Shown here piece after piece: positions 52,605-61,335 of a DNA stretch of 64,000 bases. Made by a program: the position numbers and the translations under genes. This DNA is from Teichococcus aestuarii (GTDB lineage Bacteria > Pseudomonadota > Alphaproteobacteria > Acetobacterales > Acetobacteraceae). Where the stretch lies: assembly GCF_003116135.1 (NCBI RefSeq), contig NZ_PDOA01000009.1, forward strand, positions 1-64,000, written 5' to 3'. Each line of letters begins with the position of its first letter. Position 1 is the stretch's first letter. A model generated the notes under the pieces. The model was given only the letters and a program-made list of their open reading frames with translations, made no database searches and had not been told where the DNA came from.

Positions 52605-53300
52605 TCAGGCGATCTCGCGCACCAGCTTGGCGCGCAGGGCCCGGGCGAAGTCCTCCCGCCCCGAGGCGGCCATCACGAAGGCCCCGGGGCCGCCGATCAC
52701 GGTCCGCGCATAGGTCTCCTCGAGCCCCGGCCGGCCCTCCAGGATGGCCAGCGCGTTGATGGTGATGCCGGCCGCCACGGCCGCGTCGCGCGCCTCGGGG
52801 GCGGGGCGGTGGCCGCGCATGTCCGGCGCGTCGCCCGAGAGGTCGATCACCGCCCGCGTCGCCTCGAAGGGGCAGGCGCCGAGCAGCGCGGCCGCGTGGT
52901 CCAGCGCGTCGCCGATGGCGTTCCAGCTCTGGCGGGAGCGCGGCGCGTCGCGAAAGGCCCGGGCCAGGGCGGCGGCGCCGGCCGCGTCGGCCACGGCGTG
53001 CCAGGGCACCACCGTCTCGGCGCCGCCGGGCGCGCCCCATTCCACCATCGCCACCGCGATCCGCCCCAGCATGCCGCCGCGGATCGCCGCCAGCACGGCC
53101 GGGTGCGTCACCGCCTCGGCGCAGCCCTCGCGCTGCAGGCGGAAATCCGCCGCATCGATGCTGCCGGAGGCATCCACCGCCAGCACCAGCGCCATGTCCA
53201 CAGGCGTGTCCGAGGCGGGCTGGGCGAGGGCGGGGGCGGGGCCCTGGGGCGCGGCGGCGCCAAGGGCGGCAGGCAAGGCGAGGAGATGGCGGCGTCGCAT
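52605..53300 (-). CDS. DUF1194 von Willebrand factor A-like protein, secreted
   Basis: 231 aa. Signal peptide MRRRHLLALPAALGAAA to about ALAQP. Then a VWA-like fold with MIDAS motif DASGSID at about 44-50, a threonine/serine region SRQSWNAIGDAL and a third metal residue in LSGDAPDMRG. DUF1194 proteins are periplasmic or exported, role unknown. Alone on its transcript; the 113-bp space after it is A+T-rich and ends in a run of A (T on its own strand) behind a short GC stem, a possible terminator. Confidence 0.83.
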   Translation of the reverse strand: MRRRHLLALPAALGAAAPQGPAPALAQPASDTPVDMALVLAVDASGSIDAADFRLQREGCAEAVTHPAVLAAIRGGMLGRIAVAMVEWGAPGGAETVVPWHAVADAAGAAALARAFRDAPRSRQSWNAIGDALDHAAALLGACPFEATRAVIDLSGDAPDMRGHRPAPEARDAAVAAGITINALAILEGRPGLEETYARTVIGGPGAFVMAASGREDFARALRAKLVREIA

Positions 53301-53594
53301 CCGGTCGCTCCCTGTGACGGACCCATTCTCGGGCCGGCCCGGCAGCCTCCGGCGCCGGGCCGGCCGCGGTCAAGGCCGGACCGCCCGGGGTGCGGGCAGC
53401 GGATGCCACCGGCTTGGGCAACCCCGCGTGATCGGCGGCCCCGGCAGCGTCATCTTCACCGTAAGCCGGCTTGCGCAGCAGGCCGGGGCCTTGCTCAATT
53501 GACGCGGGCGTTGTTCCTCGTGTGGAACCTTGCGGGGGCAGGACCCTTCACGCAGGAGCAATGCCGCGCAACCAGTGAGGACGCCGGAACCACC

Positions 53595-55199
53595 GTGGCC
53601 GATCGCCCTGCCTCCGCCTTCGACGAGATGCACGCCAATGGCGTCATCCGCCCCCCCTATGCCGAAATGGCCCGCTTCCTGGAAGCCACGGGACAGGACG
53701 CGCTCGACCAGAAGCGGCGTGAGGCGGAGGTTCTGTTCCGCCGCATCGGCGTCACCTTCGCCGTCTACACCGAGGGCGGCGACCCGGAGCGGCTGATCCC
53801 CTTCGACGTCATCCCCCGCATTCTCTCGCGTGAGGAGTGGGAGCGCCTCTCGAAGGGGCTGGAGCAGCGGGTACGGGCACTCAACGCCTTCCTGGCCGAC
53901 GTGTACGGGCCGCAGGAGATCATCAAGGCCGGGCGCATCCCGGCCGAGCTGGTGCGGGAGAATGAGGGCTTCCTGCCGCAGATGGTGGGCTTCACCCCGC
54001 CGGGCGGGGTCTACACCGTCATCTCCGGCATCGACCTGGTGCGCACCGGGCCGGACGAGTTCTATGTGCTGGAGGACAATTGCCGCACGCCCTCCGGCGT
54101 CTCCTACATGCTGGAGAACCGGGAGGCGATGCTGCGCCTGTTCCCGGACGTGTTCACCCGCCACCGCATCGCCCCCGTCAGCCACTACCCCGAGGAGCTG
54201 CTGGAGACGCTGAAGAGCCTGGCGCCGCCGGGCTGCGATGGCGGGCCGAAGGTGGTGGTGCTGACCCCCGGCCCCTACAACAGCGCCTATTACGAGCATT
54301 CCTTCCTGGCCGACGAGATGGGCGTCGAGCTGGTGGAGGGCGCCGATCTCTTCGTGCGCGACAGGGTGGTGTACATGCGCACCACCGCCGGCCCGCAGCG
54401 CGTCGACGTCATCTACCGCCGCATCGACGACGAGTACCTCGACCCGGAGGCGTTCCGCCCCGACAGTGCGCTCGGCGTGCCCGGGCTGATGGCGGCCTAC
54501 CGCGCCGGCAATGTGGCGCTGGCCAACGCGCCCGGCGCTGGCATCGCCGATGACAAGGCGGTCTACCCCTACGTGCCGGAGATGGTGCGCTTCTACCTCA
54601 ACGAGGAGCCGATCCTCTCCAACGTGCCCACCTTCATGTGCGAGCGCGAATCGGACCGGGACTACGTGCTGGCCAATCTCGACAAGCTGGTGGTGAAGCT
54701 GGCGCGCGGCTCGGGCGGCTACGGCATGCTTGTCGGGCCGCACGCGACGGAGGAGCAGCGCGCCGATTTCGCGCAGCGCATCAAGGCCCGCCCCGGCGAC
54801 TACATCGCCCAGCCGACCCTCGCCCTCTCCACCGTGCCGACCCTGTGCGACAGCGGCATCGCGCCGCGCCATGTCGACCTGCGGCCCTTCGTGCTGTTCG
54901 GCCGCACCATCCGCATCGTGCCGGGCGGGCTGACGCGCGTGGCGCTGCGCGAGGGCTCGCTGGTGGTCAATTCGAGCCAGGGCGGCGGCACCAAGGACAC
55001 CTGGGTGCTGGACGATGCACCCCCCGCCCAAGGCCAGAGCCAGTCGGCCGCCGGCATGCGCCAGACGATGGGCGGCATGAGCCAGGGCATGGGCGGCATG
55101 ACGCAGATCATGGGCGACATGAGCCAGAGCCTCGGCATGCCCGCGCCCGACCCAACCCCGGCGGCGCCCGCCAACGACACCCCCCGGGGAGACCGCTGA
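53595..55199 (+). CDS. Circularly permuted ATP-grasp protein (DUF404/DUF407), Anbu-operon type
   Basis: About 534 aa from GTG 53595; the frame runs further upstream, so the start is uncertain. Conserved blocks: FDEMHANGVIRPPYAEM, LNAFLADVYGPQEII, RTGPDEFYVLEDNCRTPSGVSYMLENR, VVVLTPGPYNSAYYEHSFLA and YRRIDDEYLDP. The family (CP_ATPgrasp) is thought to form peptide-like bonds. The C-terminal tail is a Met/Gly/Gln repeat. It is followed by an alpha-E gene and the Anbu proteasome homologue, the recognised gene set. Confidence 0.87.
   Translation: MADRPASAFDEMHANGVIRPPYAEMARFLEATGQDALDQKRREAEVLFRRIGVTFAVYTEGGDPERLIPFDVIPRILSREEWERLSKGLEQRVRALNAFLADVYGPQEIIKAGRIPAELVRENEGFLPQMVGFTPPGGVYTVISGIDLVRTGPDEFYVLEDNCRTPSGVSYMLENREAMLRLFPDVFTRHRIAPVSHYPEELLETLKSLAPPGCDGGPKVVVLTPGPYNSAYYEHSFLADEMGVELVEGADLFVRDRVVYMRTTAGPQRVDVIYRRIDDEYLDPEAFRPDSALGVPGLMAAYRAGNVALANAPGAGIADDKAVYPYVPEMVRFYLNEEPILSNVPTFMCERESDRDYVLANLDKLVVKLARGSGGYGMLVGPHATEEQRADFAQRIKARPGDYIAQPTLALSTVPTLCDSGIAPRHVDLRPFVLFGRTIRIVPGGLTRVALREGSLVVNSSQGGGTKDTWVLDDAPPAQGQSQSAAGMRQTMGGMSQGMGGMTQIMGDMSQSLGMPAPDPTPAAPANDTPRGDR
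55068..55130 (+). repeat. Three 21-bp repeats encoding a Met/Gly-rich tail
   Basis: Units begin at 55068, 55089 and 55110, each ATGGGCGRCATG followed by a Ser/Thr-Gln codon pair and one variable codon. They encode M-G-G-M-S-Q-G, M-G-G-M-T-Q-I and M-G-D-M-S-Q-S. The repeat lies just before the stop of the ATP-grasp gene. Confidence 0.85.
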
Positions 55200-55202
55200 G
55201 CA

Positions 55203-56153
55203 ATGCTCTCCCGCACCGCCGACAGCCTGTTCTGGCTCGGGCGCTATTCCGAGCGCGCCGGCAATGTGGCGCGCGGCCTGGCCGCGACGCTGCGCATGGC
55301 GCTGCTCGCCGACCCGCTGAGCGCCGCCGACGAGGAATGGCGCGCGCTGATGATCGCCACCGGCTGCGAGCCCGCCTTCCGCACCCGGCACGAGGTGCTG
55401 GCGCAGGAGGCCGCCATCCAGTGGCTGACGCTCGACGCGGAGAACCCAGCCGGCATCGCCGCCTGCGTGGAAGCCGCGCGGCGCAACGCCCGCACCGTGC
55501 GCACCGCGCTCACCGTCGACATGTGGGAGGCGATCAACGACACCTGGATCGAGTTCCGCCGCCTCGATTCCAGCGCCATCAAGGGCGACCGGCTGCCCGG
55601 CTTCCTCGACTGGGTGAAGTCCCGCACCCTGCTGTTCAACGGCGCCGCGGCCGACACGATGCTGCGCGACGACGCCTGGCGCTTCTGCCATCTCGGCACC
55701 GTGCTGGAGCGGGCCGACAACACGGCGCGGCTGCTCGACGTGCGCCACGCCGCCTTCGAACCCGGCGCTGCGGCGGATGCGGCGAACTACGCGCAGTGGC
55801 AGGCGGTGCTGCGCTCCGTCTCGGCGCTGCGCGCCTTCCAGCACGTCTATCATGCGCGCCTTGACCCGACCCAGGTGGCGGAGCTGCTGATCCTGCGGCC
55901 CGAGTTGCCGCGCTCGCTGCTCGCCTGCTACCGCCGCGTGGAGCAGACGCTGGACTCGATCGCGACGGCCAATGGCGGCGCGCGCGGCGAGTGCCACCGC
56001 CTGGCCGGGGCCATGCACGCCAAGCTGCGCTACGGCCGCATCGACGGGCTGCTGGCCGGCGGGCTGCACGAGTTCCTCACCGGCGTGATCGACCAGAACA
56101 TCACGCTCGGCCAGGAGATCGGCCGCCTCTACCTGAACGGGCGGCAGCCGTGA
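55203..56153 (+). CDS. Alpha-E domain protein (DUF403)
   Basis: 316 aa. Starts MLSRTADSLFWLGRYSERAGNVARG, the family hallmark, and is all helical; SRTLLFNGAAADTMLRDDAWRFCHLGTVLERADNTARLLDVR is present in parts at about 140-185. Four bases after the ATP-grasp stop. Alpha-E proteins always go with the permuted ATP-grasp and usually with a transglutaminase; together they are thought to make or break a peptide-like modification. Confidence 0.9.
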   Translation: MLSRTADSLFWLGRYSERAGNVARGLAATLRMALLADPLSAADEEWRALMIATGCEPAFRTRHEVLAQEAAIQWLTLDAENPAGIAACVEAARRNARTVRTALTVDMWEAINDTWIEFRRLDSSAIKGDRLPGFLDWVKSRTLLFNGAAADTMLRDDAWRFCHLGTVLERADNTARLLDVRHAAFEPGAAADAANYAQWQAVLRSVSALRAFQHVYHARLDPTQVAELLILRPELPRSLLACYRRVEQTLDSIATANGGARGECHRLAGAMHAKLRYGRIDGLLAGGLHEFLTGVIDQNITLGQEIGRLYLNGRQP

Positions 56154-56917
56154 CCTACTGCGTCGGTCTCTGGCTGCGCGAGGGGCTGGTGATGCTGGCC
56201 GACACCCGCACCAATGCGGGCGTCGACCACATCTCGACCTTCTCCAAGATGTACACCGCCACCGCGCCGGGCGAGCGGATGCTGTGCCTGATGGCGGCCG
56301 GCAACCTGGCCATCACCCAGGCGGTGTGGAACCACCTGAGCGAGGGCGTGATGCTGGAGGAGGAGCGGCACACGCTGTTCTCCGTGCCCAGCATGTTCCG
56401 CGCGGCGCAGCTCGTCGGCGCCGCCATCCGCTCGGTCTATGAGACGGACGGCCCCATGCTGAAGGCGCAGGGGGTGGGGTTCGACGTCTCCATCATGCTG
56501 GGCGGGCAGATCGCCGGCGGGCCGGTGCGGCTGTATCTCGTCTATGCGGCCGGCAACTTCATCGAGGCGACGCCGGACACGCCCTTCCTGCAGATCGGCG
56601 AGCACAAATACGGCAAGCCGATCCTCGACCGCGCGCTGCGGCACGAGACCAGCCTGGAGGACGGCATCAAGCTCACCCTCGTCAGCATGGACAGCACGCT
56701 GCGCTCCAACCTGACGGTGGGGATGCCGCTGGACCTGCTGGTCTATGAGGCCGACACCCACGCAGTGCGCCTGCAGCGGCGCATCACCGAGGAGGAGCCG
56801 TATTTCCGCGGCCTGCGGGAGAGCTGGTCCGAGGCGCTGCGCGAGGCCTACCGGCGCATGCCGGCGCCGGACTGGGCGGCTCCCATCGGCCCGGCGGGCG
56901 GGGCAGGGGCGGGCTGA
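56150..56917 (+). CDS. Anbu-type bacterial proteasome homologue (peptidase)
   Basis: 255 aa from GTG 56150, overlapping the alpha-E stop. After start removal the chain begins T-Y-C-V-G-L, with Thr as N-terminal nucleophile, then LADTRTNAGVDHISTFSKMYT, the Anbu beta-subunit start (like HslV). LCLMAAGNLAITQAVW and VSIMLGGQIAGGPVRLYLVYAAGNFIEA (as separate stretches) follow. Anbu forms open helical rings and is linked to this gene set and to stress. The transglutaminase normally found in the operon is not visible here. Confidence 0.88.
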   Translation: MTYCVGLWLREGLVMLADTRTNAGVDHISTFSKMYTATAPGERMLCLMAAGNLAITQAVWNHLSEGVMLEEERHTLFSVPSMFRAAQLVGAAIRSVYETDGPMLKAQGVGFDVSIMLGGQIAGGPVRLYLVYAAGNFIEATPDTPFLQIGEHKYGKPILDRALRHETSLEDGIKLTLVSMDSTLRSNLTVGMPLDLLVYEADTHAVRLQRRITEEEPYFRGLRESWSEALREAYRRMPAPDWAAPIGPAGGAGAG

Positions 56918-57021
56918 ACAGGCCGACAGCGCCCAACACATCCGCGCCAGGAGGCTTTACCGGGCCTCCCGGCATACCGATCAATCCCGCCATGATGCGA
57001 TGCGGAAAGAACGGAGGCACC

Positions 57022-58044
57022 ATGCGGCAGCAGGCGAAGCGGATGCAGGCCGGAGACGGGCGCCCCGCCCTGGATGGCACGCGGTGGCAGCGCGGCCCCT
57101 GGCGGCGCTGGCTGCGGCCGGCGCTGGCCCTGCCGCTGCTGGCCGGGCTGGCCGCCACGCCCGCCTGGGCGCCCATGGCCCAGGCGGCGCCGCTCGGCGT
57201 CTATGGCGCCAACGACGCGAAGCTGGTGCGGGAATTCGAGGACTGGCTGGGCTGCAAGGTCGAGCACCTGATGATCTTCACCGGGCAGCGCACCTGGGAG
57301 GAGATCGGCAAGCCGCAATGGTTCATCCAGCAATTCGCGAGTTATGACCTGCCGGCGCTGTGGTCCGTCGCCATGATCCCGAAGAACTCCAGCCTGCGCG
57401 AGGCGGCCAGCGGCCGCTACAACCGCTACTACACCGATGCGGCGCGCGAGCTGGCGCGCACCAAGCCCTTCCCGGACGGCACCATCCGCATCCGCCTCGG
57501 CTGGGAGATGAACGGCGACTGGTTCCCCTGGGCGGCGCAGGGCAAGGAGGCGGATTTCGTCGCCACCTTCCGCCACATCGTCAATTCCTTCCGCGCCGTG
57601 TCGGACAGGTTCCGCTTCGAGTGGAACATCAACTACGGCGAGACGATGGACCCGGCGAAGGCCTATCCGGGCGATGCGTATGTCGACATCATCGGCATGG
57701 ATTTCTACTGGAAGAAGCAGTACCTGCCCTCCGACCCGGTGCGCGCCTTCGAGGCGATCCGCGACAACCGCTATGGCCTCCGCTACATCGAGGACTTCGC
57801 GAAGCGCCGCGGCAAGCCCACCGCCTATTCGGAGTGGGGCGTGCAGGGCGACGATGCCGGCCCCTTCATCCAGCGCTTCCGCGAGTGGGTGAGCCAGCAC
57901 AACGTGCTCTACACCAACTACTGGAACCACGACGCCGACTATGCCGGGAAGATCTCCGGCAACACCTGGCCGAGGACCGGCGCCGCCTTCCGCCAGGCCT
58001 TCTGCGCCCCCGGCGCCAGCGCCCGCACCGTGCCGTCCCGCTGA
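57022..58044 (+). CDS. Secreted glycoside hydrolase, GH26-like
   Basis: 340 aa from ATG 57022, chosen for GGAGG at 57013-57017. A 30-residue positively charged lead is followed by a hydrophobic stretch (RPALALPLLAGLAATPAWA) with cleavage near AQAA. The TIM-barrel shows the acid/base E162 in LGWEMNGDWFPW and the nucleophile E271 in AYSEWGVQG, the GH26/GH-A pattern; YVDIIGMDFYW lies between. It would cut a mannan- or xylan-like polysaccharide, perhaps the cell's own exopolysaccharide. Stand-alone gene. Confidence 0.82.
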   Translation: MRQQAKRMQAGDGRPALDGTRWQRGPWRRWLRPALALPLLAGLAATPAWAPMAQAAPLGVYGANDAKLVREFEDWLGCKVEHLMIFTGQRTWEEIGKPQWFIQQFASYDLPALWSVAMIPKNSSLREAASGRYNRYYTDAARELARTKPFPDGTIRIRLGWEMNGDWFPWAAQGKEADFVATFRHIVNSFRAVSDRFRFEWNINYGETMDPAKAYPGDAYVDIIGMDFYWKKQYLPSDPVRAFEAIRDNRYGLRYIEDFAKRRGKPTAYSEWGVQGDDAGPFIQRFREWVSQHNVLYTNYWNHDADYAGKISGNTWPRTGAAFRQAFCAPGASARTVPSR

Positions 58045-58104
58045 CGGCGGGACCCCGCGCGCGCTCTTGTGCAGCCGGGGGGGCCGCCCAGGTGTTGCAG
58101 CAGC

Positions 58105-59184
58105 ATGCCCCCGCCGCACCCCGACACCTGGATCCGCGTCACCCCGCAGGGCCTCTACTGCGAGCCGGGTGACTTCTTCATCGACCCGATGGCCGGCGCG
58201 CCACGCGCCATCATCAGCCACGGCCATTCCGACCACGCCCGGCCCGACCACGGCGCCGTGCTGGCCACGCCGGAGACGCTGGCCATCATGACCGCCCGCC
58301 TCGGCGAGGGGCGGGCCGGGCGCAGCCAGCAGGCCCTGGCCTATCACGCGCCCATCACGGTGGGCGGCGTGCGCGTCACGCTGGTGCCGGCCGGGCATGT
58401 GCTGGGCTCGGCGCAGGTGGTGCTGGAATGGCAGGGCAGCCGCATCGTCGTCTCGGGCGACTACAAGCGACAGCCCGACCCCACCTGCGCCCCCTTTGAG
58501 CCGGTGCCCTGCGACGTGTTCGTCACCGAGGCCACCTTCGCCCTGCCGGTGTTCCGCCACCCGCCCGCCGCGCAGGAGGTGCGCCGGCTGCTGGAGAGCG
58601 TGGCGCTGTTCCCGGAGCGGGCGCATCTCGTCGGCTGCTACGCGCTGGGCAAGTGCCAGCGGCTGATTGCGCTGCTGCGCGAGGCGGGATGGGACCGGCC
58701 GATCTACCTGCACGGCGCGCAGCAATCCATGTGCGCGCTGTATGAGCGCTTCGGCATTCCGATGGGCGAGCTGCGCCCCGTGCCGCGCCCCGAGAAGCGT
58801 GGCGCCACCGTGCTGGCCGGCGAGCTGGTGCTGGCGCCGCCCTCGGCCGAGGCCAACCCCTGGGCCCGCCGCCTGGCCGACCCGGTGACGGCGGTGGCCT
58901 CGGGCTGGATGCGGGTGCGGCAGCGCGCCAAGGCGCGCGGCGTCGAGCTGCCGCTGATCGTCAGCGACCATGTGGACTGGGACGATCTGCTGGCCAGCAT
59001 CGCCGAGGTGGGCGCCCCCGAGGTCTGGGTGACGCATGGCCGGGAGGAGGCGCTGATCCACGCCCTGGCCGGGCGCGGCGTGCGCGGCCGCGCCCTGCAC
59101 CTGCTGGGCCGCGAGGAGGAGGAGAGCGGCGAGGCGGCACTCGACCTGGCCAGCGCAGCCGTTGGCGCGGAGGACGCCGCATGA
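58105..59184 (+). CDS. Ligase-associated DNA exonuclease (MBL/beta-CASP fold)
   Basis: 359 aa from ATG 58105. N-terminal WIRVTPQGLYCEPGDFFIDP, then the metal motif H39-G-H-S-D-H44 (ISHGHSDHARPDH), VTLVPAGHVLGSAQVVLEW and VVSGDYKRQPDPT; beta-CASP signature in LVGCYALGKCQR and the end VWVTHGREEAL. This is the nuclease found beside ATP-dependent ligases in bacteria (MPE/LPE gene clusters). It overlaps the ligase start (ATGA), so both proteins are made together and likely act in one repair step. Confidence 0.9.
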   Translation: MPPPHPDTWIRVTPQGLYCEPGDFFIDPMAGAPRAIISHGHSDHARPDHGAVLATPETLAIMTARLGEGRAGRSQQALAYHAPITVGGVRVTLVPAGHVLGSAQVVLEWQGSRIVVSGDYKRQPDPTCAPFEPVPCDVFVTEATFALPVFRHPPAAQEVRRLLESVALFPERAHLVGCYALGKCQRLIALLREAGWDRPIYLHGAQQSMCALYERFGIPMGELRPVPRPEKRGATVLAGELVLAPPSAEANPWARRLADPVTAVASGWMRVRQRAKARGVELPLIVSDHVDWDDLLASIAEVGAPEVWVTHGREEALIHALAGRGVRGRALHLLGREEEESGEAALDLASAAVGAEDAA

Positions 59185-60788
59185 GCCTGCCCGCCTTCGC
59201 CGAACTGCTGGAGCGGCTGCTCTTCACCCCCGGACGCAACGCCAAGCTCGCCTTGCTGAAGCGGTGGTTCGCCACCCAGCCGGACCCGGACCGCGGCGTG
59301 GCGCTGGCCGCCATTGCCGGCGAGCTGCGCTTCTCCACCGCCAAGCCCTCCCTGGTGCGGGAGCTGGTGGCGACGCGGGTGGACCCGGTGCTGCTGGCCT
59401 GGAGCCACGACTATGTGGGTGACCTGGCCGAGACGGTGGCGCTGATCTGGCCCGAGCCGGACTCCCGCCCCAACCGCCCGCCGCCCGACCTCTCCGAAGT
59501 GGTGGAAACGCTGGAGCTGCTGCCGAAATCCGAGGTGCCGGCGCGCATGGCCGAATGGCTGGACGTGCTGGACGCCGGCGGGCGCCTCGCGCTGATCAAG
59601 CTGGTCACGGGCGGGCTGCGCGTCGGCGCCTCGGCCCGGCTGGCGCGGCAGGCGCTGGCGGACTGGTCCGGCCACCCCGTCGAGGAAGTGGAGGAGGTGT
59701 GGCACGGCGTGCCGCCGCCCTACCTGCCGTTGTTCCGCTGGCTGGAGGGGAAGGGGCCGCGCCCCGACCCGCGCGACGCGCCCGTCTTCCGCTCGCCCAT
59801 GCTGGCGCAGCCGCTGGAGGCGCCGGATATCGCGGCGCTGGATCACACCGCCTTCCGCGCCGAGTGGAAATGGGACGGGGTGCGGGTGCAGGCCGCCGCC
59901 GGCCCGGGCGGGCGCCGCCTGTGGTCGCGCACCGGTGAGGACATGTCCGCCGCCTTCCCCGAGGTGGTGGAGGCGATGGACTTCCACGCCGTGGTCGATG
60001 GCGAGCTGCTGGTGATGCGCGAGGGCGGCGTGGTGGCGCCCTTCGCCGACCTGCAGCAGCGGCTGAACCGCAAGGTGGTGGGCCCGAAGCTGCTGCGCGA
60101 CCACCCGACCGGGCTGCGCCTCTACGACCTGCTGTTCGAGAATGGCGAGGACCTCCGCCCGCTGCCCTACGACACGCGGCGCGAACGGCTGGAAGCCTGG
60201 TTCGCCCGCGTGAAACCCGAGCGGATGGACCTCTCGCCGCAGATCGCCTTCGCCTCGCTGGAGCAGCTCACCGGGCTGCGGGAGGGCGCCCGCGCCGCCG
60301 GCATCGAGGGGCTGATGCTCAAGCGCGGCGACGCCCCCTATGTGGCGGGCCGCCCCAAGGGGCTGTGGTGGAAGTGGAAGCGCGCGCCGCTCTCGATCGA
60401 CGCGGTGCTGATGTACGCCCAGCGTGGCCATGGCAAGCGCAGCAGCACCTACAGCGACTACACCTTCGGCCTGTGGCGGCCGGACGGGCAGGGGGGCGAG
60501 GAGCTGGTGCCGGTGGGCAAGGCCTATTCCGGCTACACCGACCAGGAACTGGTCTGGCTGGACCGTTGGATTCGCAACCACACCCTCTCGCGCTTCGGCC
60601 CGGTGCGGGAGGTGGAGAAGGAGCTGGTGCTGGAGATCGTGTTCGACGCGGCGCAGCGCTCGGGGCGGCACAAATCCGGCGTGGCGCTGCGCTTCCCGCG
60701 AATCGCCCGGCTGCGCGCCGACAAGCCGGCGGCCGAGGCGGACCGGCTGGAAACCCTGATGGCGATGCTGGAGGAAGGGCGCGAATAA
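59181..60788 (+). CDS. ATP-dependent DNA ligase (LigC/LigB-like, exonuclease-linked)
   Basis: 535 aa from ATG 59181. N-terminal DNA-binding domain 1-200 (RVGASARLARQAL), nucleotidyltransferase with K230 in AEWKWDGVRVQ as the AMP-lysine, then SRTGEDMSAAFPEV, VVDGELLV, EGLMLKRGDAPYVAGRPKG and WWKWKRAPLSIDAV; OB-fold from about 400 (VGKAYSGYTDQEL). It seals nicks using ATP, separate from the NAD-dependent replicative LigA. The helicase (Lhr) and phosphoesterase usually in this cluster are not adjacent. Confidence 0.92.
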   Translation: MSLPAFAELLERLLFTPGRNAKLALLKRWFATQPDPDRGVALAAIAGELRFSTAKPSLVRELVATRVDPVLLAWSHDYVGDLAETVALIWPEPDSRPNRPPPDLSEVVETLELLPKSEVPARMAEWLDVLDAGGRLALIKLVTGGLRVGASARLARQALADWSGHPVEEVEEVWHGVPPPYLPLFRWLEGKGPRPDPRDAPVFRSPMLAQPLEAPDIAALDHTAFRAEWKWDGVRVQAAAGPGGRRLWSRTGEDMSAAFPEVVEAMDFHAVVDGELLVMREGGVVAPFADLQQRLNRKVVGPKLLRDHPTGLRLYDLLFENGEDLRPLPYDTRRERLEAWFARVKPERMDLSPQIAFASLEQLTGLREGARAAGIEGLMLKRGDAPYVAGRPKGLWWKWKRAPLSIDAVLMYAQRGHGKRSSTYSDYTFGLWRPDGQGGEELVPVGKAYSGYTDQELVWLDRWIRNHTLSRFGPVREVEKELVLEIVFDAAQRSGRHKSGVALRFPRIARLRADKPAAEADRLETLMAMLEEGRE

Positions 60789-60872
60789 AGCCGCGCTCCG
60801 GCTGGAAACCGCGCTCTGACCAGGGCGTTGCGCCTGGGCAACCCGCAGCCGTGCGGGCGAGAGGAGGCCGCA

Positions 60873-61046
60873 ATGCTGAAATGGGCGCTGATCTTCCTGG
60901 TGATCTCCATCATCGCGGGCGCGCTGGGGCTGACGGGCGTCTCGGCGGTGACGGGGCGCATCGCCAAGATCCTGTTCGCCGTGTTCCTCGCGCTGTTCGT
61001 CATCGTGCTGGTGCTGGCGTTGCTGGCGGGCGAGGCGATCTTCTGA
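60873..61046 (+). CDS. DUF1328 small membrane protein
   Basis: 57 aa from ATG 60873 with GAGGAGG at 60861-60867. MLKWALIFLVISIIAGALG is the family start (YtjA-like), followed by a second helix (KILFAVFLALFVIVLVLALL). DUF1328 proteins are tiny inner-membrane proteins, function unknown, often induced by stress. Alone before the tRNA gene. Confidence 0.88.
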   Translation: MLKWALIFLVISIIAGALGLTGVSAVTGRIAKILFAVFLALFVIVLVLALLAGEAIF

Positions 61047-61136
61047 TTCACCCCGCGCGCGGCCTGTTGACGGCGGCGCCGCGCCGGATTAATTCCCCCT
61101 CCACCACGGCGCCGGATGGCGCCGCGGCGTGAGTAT

Positions 61137-61213
61137 GGCGGCCTTAGCTCAGTTGGTAGAGCGCCACGTTGTGGTCGTGGATGTCACGGGTTCGAGTCCC
61201 GTAGGTCGCCCCA
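61137..61213 (+). tRNA. tRNA-His (anticodon GTG)
   Basis: Cloverleaf is complete: G-1 at 61137, acceptor GCGGCCT pairing with AGGTCGC, D-arm GCTC...GAGC, anticodon stem CCACG/CGTGG with GTG at 61171-61173, T-arm ACGGGTTCGAGTCCCGT, discriminator C73 at 61210 and encoded CCA (61211-61213). The G-1:C73 pair is the hallmark of bacterial tRNA-His. Confidence 0.97.
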
Positions 61214-61298
61214 CGCCTCCCTCCCCGAAGTGCCTTTTCCATCGATCCTGCGTGTGCGGTGCCACGGGCGCGCATGGCTGTGGCGCGCCTGCCGGAAT

Positions 61299-61327
61299 GG
61301 CCGGAGGAAATGCCCTTCCCTCCGGCC
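61299..61327. terminator. Hairpin between tRNA-His and the following minus-strand gene
   Basis: GGCCGGAGG (61299-61307) pairs perfectly with CCTCCGGCC (61319-61327). Could end the tRNA transcript (TT follows) or the convergent gene at 61336. Confidence 0.5.
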
Positions 61328-61335
61328 TTGCCTTC

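Noticed and set aside
61137-61213. tRNA-His as an integration site
   Set aside because: No integrase gene and no repeat of the tRNA 3' end was seen downstream.
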